Assembly: GCF_017873175.1 (NCBI RefSeq)
Contig: NZ_JAGGJW010000012.1
Location: forward strand, 1 to 64,000
Reading direction: 5' to 3'
From: Neorhizobium petrolearium
GTDB taxonomy: Bacteria; Pseudomonadota; Alphaproteobacteria; Rhizobiales; Rhizobiaceae
DNA length: 64,000 bases
Both the position numbers and the translations under genes were made by a program. The notes below the pieces were generated by a model, which saw nothing but the letters and a program-made list of their open reading frames with translations, did not search any database and had not been told where the DNA came from. This document shows, piece by piece, positions 62,185 to 64,000 of this stretch. The first letter of the stretch is position 1, and each line of letters opens with the position of its first letter.

Positions 62185-62397
62185 GGGATTCCGTCGAGAG
62201 CAGCAGGACGATTCGGTTGCCCTCAGACTATGCATTTCGCATCTCCTGCCATAGACCTGTCACAGAAGTTTCATGGTTGGACATGGCAGTCCGCATGCGG
62301 GGCGAATTGACGCGTATCACGAGAAGACCTTGCTTGAGCGGTATTGCCGAGCCAGAGATGAACCACAGATTGTGTCCTGTCACGAAAGGCAGATGTC

Positions 62398-62817
62398 ATG
62401 GCATATGACGCCGATTGGCCCCCGCTTTCTCCCTCCAGCACCGGTATGCGTGGCCGGTGCCCGCGTTGCGGCCAGGGACATCTTTTCAACGGCTTCCTGA
62501 CACTCCGGCCCAATTGCGAGGTCTGCGGCCTCGACTATTCCTTTGCCGACCCGGCGGATGGCCCCGCCTTCTTCGTCGTCTGTTTCGGCTGCGTGCCCAG
62601 CATCGCGTTGGCTGTGTGGCTTGAAGTCTCCTACCAGCCGCCATTCTGGGTGCATCTCCTGATCTCTCTGCCGGTGCTGCTCATCACTTGCCTCTTGCCA
62701 CTCAGGCCGCTCAAAGGTTGGCTGATCGCGAGCCAGTATTTCTACAAGGCCGAGCCGGGCAAACTGGAGAGGGAGCCGGAGAGCCCCCGGGAGGCCGAAA
62801 GCGGCAGGGATGGCTGA
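62398..62817 (+). CDS. DUF983 membrane protein
   Basis: A 139-residue protein with two CxxC pairs in the N-terminal part (RCPRCGQGHLFNGFLTLRPNCEVCGLDYSF, a zinc-ribbon-like motif) and two C-terminal membrane helices (about 57-78 and 81-104). DUF983 proteins often lie near cytochrome oxidase genes; none is present here. GAAAGGC precedes the ATG. Confidence 0.88.
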   Translation: MAYDADWPPLSPSSTGMRGRCPRCGQGHLFNGFLTLRPNCEVCGLDYSFADPADGPAFFVVCFGCVPSIALAVWLEVSYQPPFWVHLLISLPVLLITCLLPLRPLKGWLIASQYFYKAEPGKLEREPESPREAESGRDG

Positions 62818-62851
62818 CGCCAGCCTGTTGAGGCGCCGCACCGCATGGCCT

Positions 62852-63136
62852 TCAGGTCCGCCGGCCGATCTCCCGCGCCAGATCATCGAAACAGAATGTC
62901 GTGCCCTGTTCATGTGCCTCGTTCGCCAGAAGCAGAAGGCGGATCGGGAACGCGACGGCTTTCTGATGGGAGCTCGAAATGCTGAGCGGCTTGTCGTCGG
63001 CAAGCACCGCACGTTCGGTGGTCTGCAGGACATCCTGGATTTCGACGTGGGATACGAGACCCTTGTCGACCAGAAGGCGGTTGATCGCGGCAAGCGCGAG
63101 ATAAAGACCTTCGAGCTGTGGGTTGGCGGTGTTCAT
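62852..63136 (-). CDS. hypothetical protein coupled to NDH-2
   Basis: A 94-residue protein with an N-terminal helix pair (NPQLEGLYLALAAINRLLVDKGLVSHVEIQDVLQTTERAVLAD) and a second helical part (FPIRLLLLANEAHEQGTTFCFDDLAREIG). It overlaps the NADH dehydrogenase gene by 4 bases. I do not recognise a family. The start at 63136 has AAAGGACC upstream. Confidence 0.6.
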   Translation of the reverse strand: MNTANPQLEGLYLALAAINRLLVDKGLVSHVEIQDVLQTTERAVLADDKPLSISSSHQKAVAFPIRLLLLANEAHEQGTTFCFDDLAREIGRRT

Positions 63137-64000
63137 GTCTCGGTCCTTTGCGTGGATGACGGCACGAAGGCAGCGGCATTCTCGTCGATCAGCCGGGCTC
63201 CGCGCTGCCGGGTCAGATAGCGCCAGATCCACTGAATGCTGACGAGCAGGCGCTTTTCGAAATTGACGAGCAGATAGACATGCACGATCGCCCAAAGAAG
63301 CCAGGCAAACCAGCCCTTGAGCGTCCATTTGCCGAAGTCGAAGATCGCGGCATTGCGGCCGATCACGGCCGTATTGCCACGGTTGTGAAAGTGGAAAGGT
63401 TCGGCGGGTTTGCCGTCCAGCAATTTCTCTTTGAGTGCCCGGCCGAGATATTCGCCCTGCTGCTTGGCGACCTGGGCGAGTGCCGGCAACGGTTTACCGT
63501 CTTCGGCAAGGCCAAGCGCCGTATCGCCGATCGCGAAGATATCGGGAAAACCGGTGACGGAGAGATCAGGCTCGACCGGAATACGGCCGCCGGCCTTGCC
63601 TTCGATGCCGAGCCACCTGCCGGCCGGGGATGCTTTCACGCCTGCTCCCCAGATGATGCAGCCGGCGCGGAAGTGCCGCGAGCCTGCCACGACCTCATCC
63701 TTGGTCACTGCTTCCACGGGAAGGTTTGTCAGCACCTCGACGCCCGTTTTCTCAAGTTCCCGAAGCGCATACTGGACGAGATTATCGGGGAAGGCTGAAA
63801 GGATCTTCGGACCAGCCTCTATGAGGATCACCCGCATATGGTCGGGCTCCAGCTTGCGAAAGTCGCGGGTGATCATGAAGCGGCCGAGTTCGGCAATCGC
63901 GCCTGCCATCTCCACCCCGGTCGGCCCGCCGCCGATGATGACGCTGGTCAGAAGCGCCTTTTTTTCCTCCGAATCCTGTGAGAGTTCGGCCTTTTCGAAG
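63133..64000 (-). CDS. ndh: type II NADH dehydrogenase (NDH-2), partial at window edge
   Basis: The C-terminal 289 residues of an FAD-containing NADH:quinone oxidoreductase; the N-terminus lies beyond position 64000. Visible: the second nucleotide-binding motif IIGGGPTGVEMAGAIAEL, the FAD region IFAIGDTALGLAEDGKPLPALAQVAKQQGEYLGRAL, and a C-terminal amphipathic segment (WFAWLLWAIVHVYLLVNF) for membrane binding. NDH-2 oxidises NADH without proton pumping. Complete start not seen. Confidence 0.9.
   Translation of the reverse strand, partial: FEKAELSQDSEEKKALLTSVIIGGGPTGVEMAGAIAELGRFMITRDFRKLEPDHMRVILIEAGPKILSAFPDNLVQYALRELEKTGVEVLTNLPVEAVTKDEVVAGSRHFRAGCIIWGAGVKASPAGRWLGIEGKAGGRIPVEPDLSVTGFPDIFAIGDTALGLAEDGKPLPALAQVAKQQGEYLGRALKEKLLDGKPAEPFHFHNRGNTAVIGRNAAIFDFGKWTLKGWFAWLLWAIVHVYLLVNFEKRLLVSIQWIWRYLTRQRGARLIDENAAAFVPSSTQRTET

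Overview
The window reads as a chromosomal segment of a Rhizobiaceae alphaproteobacterium (Rhizobium / Sinorhizobium / Agrobacterium / Shinella type). It is GC-rich and carries several order- or family-typical markers: an RcdA (DUF1465) gene, the class I aldolase / pgk / gap / tkt carbon block, a zapA-6S RNA-5-formyltetrahydrofolate cyclo-ligase neighbourhood, ruvC-ruvA-ruvB next to yebC, a sulfolipid sqdB-sqdD-sqdC operon, ybgC-tolQRAB-pal-cpoB-tilS-ftsH-glmM, a serC-serA pair with a structured leader, and mnmA next to a CAU tRNA. Several intergenic palindromic repeats look like the RIME-type repeats of rhizobia. Species cannot be fixed from the sequence alone. No plasmid, prophage or CRISPR signature was seen.

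Layout. 1-3.6 kb: 3' end of a group II intron, a P-loop kinase, RcdA, DUF1192 and an MFS transporter. 3.6-14.1 kb: PhzF, then central carbon genes on the minus strand (fbaB, pgk, gap, tkt), interrupted by a K+/H+ antiporter and by an ArsR-SRPBCC-ClpP cassette. 14.4-21.4 kb: DUF4164, zapA, 6S RNA, a three-gene signalling cassette, a CNNM/CorC protein, 5-FCL and a YmdB-type phosphoesterase. 21.5-28.4 kb: single genes of mixed function (transglutaminase-like, YCII, dienelactone hydrolase, MBL fold, PPOX, YebC, LLM oxidoreductase, an MCP-like coiled-coil protein). 28.6-32.3 kb: ruvC, ruvA and ruvB, with two different AbrB/PIN toxin-antitoxin pairs placed in the two gaps between them. 32.3-35.8 kb: a small phage-like pair and the sulfolipid operon. 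35.9-47.4 kb: the cell-envelope block from ybgC to glmM, including a tilS gene that carries a palindromic repeat in frame. 47.4-58.7 kb: outer-membrane barrel, CelD-like acetyltransferase, serC-serA, DUF305, Tim44-like, DUF1810, mechanosensitive channel, a truncated DUF559 gene, mnmA and tRNA-Met. 58.7-64 kb: amidase, lipoprotein, GDPD, DUF983 and a type II NADH dehydrogenase that runs off the window.

How the genes work together. Four blocks are clear functional units: glycolysis/Calvin-type carbon interconversion, Holliday junction processing, the Tol-Pal envelope complex, and the phosphorylated serine pathway. RcdA (a CtrA-degradation factor in Caulobacter) sits below a CtrA-like box, and a second, exact CtrA consensus lies in front of the outer-membrane barrel gene, so cell-cycle control may touch both. 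The most notable observations are the double toxin-antitoxin insertion in ruvCAB with translational coupling of toxin 2 to ruvB, the frame-preserving repeat inside tilS, and the split 6S RNA neighbourhood. All functional calls come from reading the protein sequences; no database search was possible.
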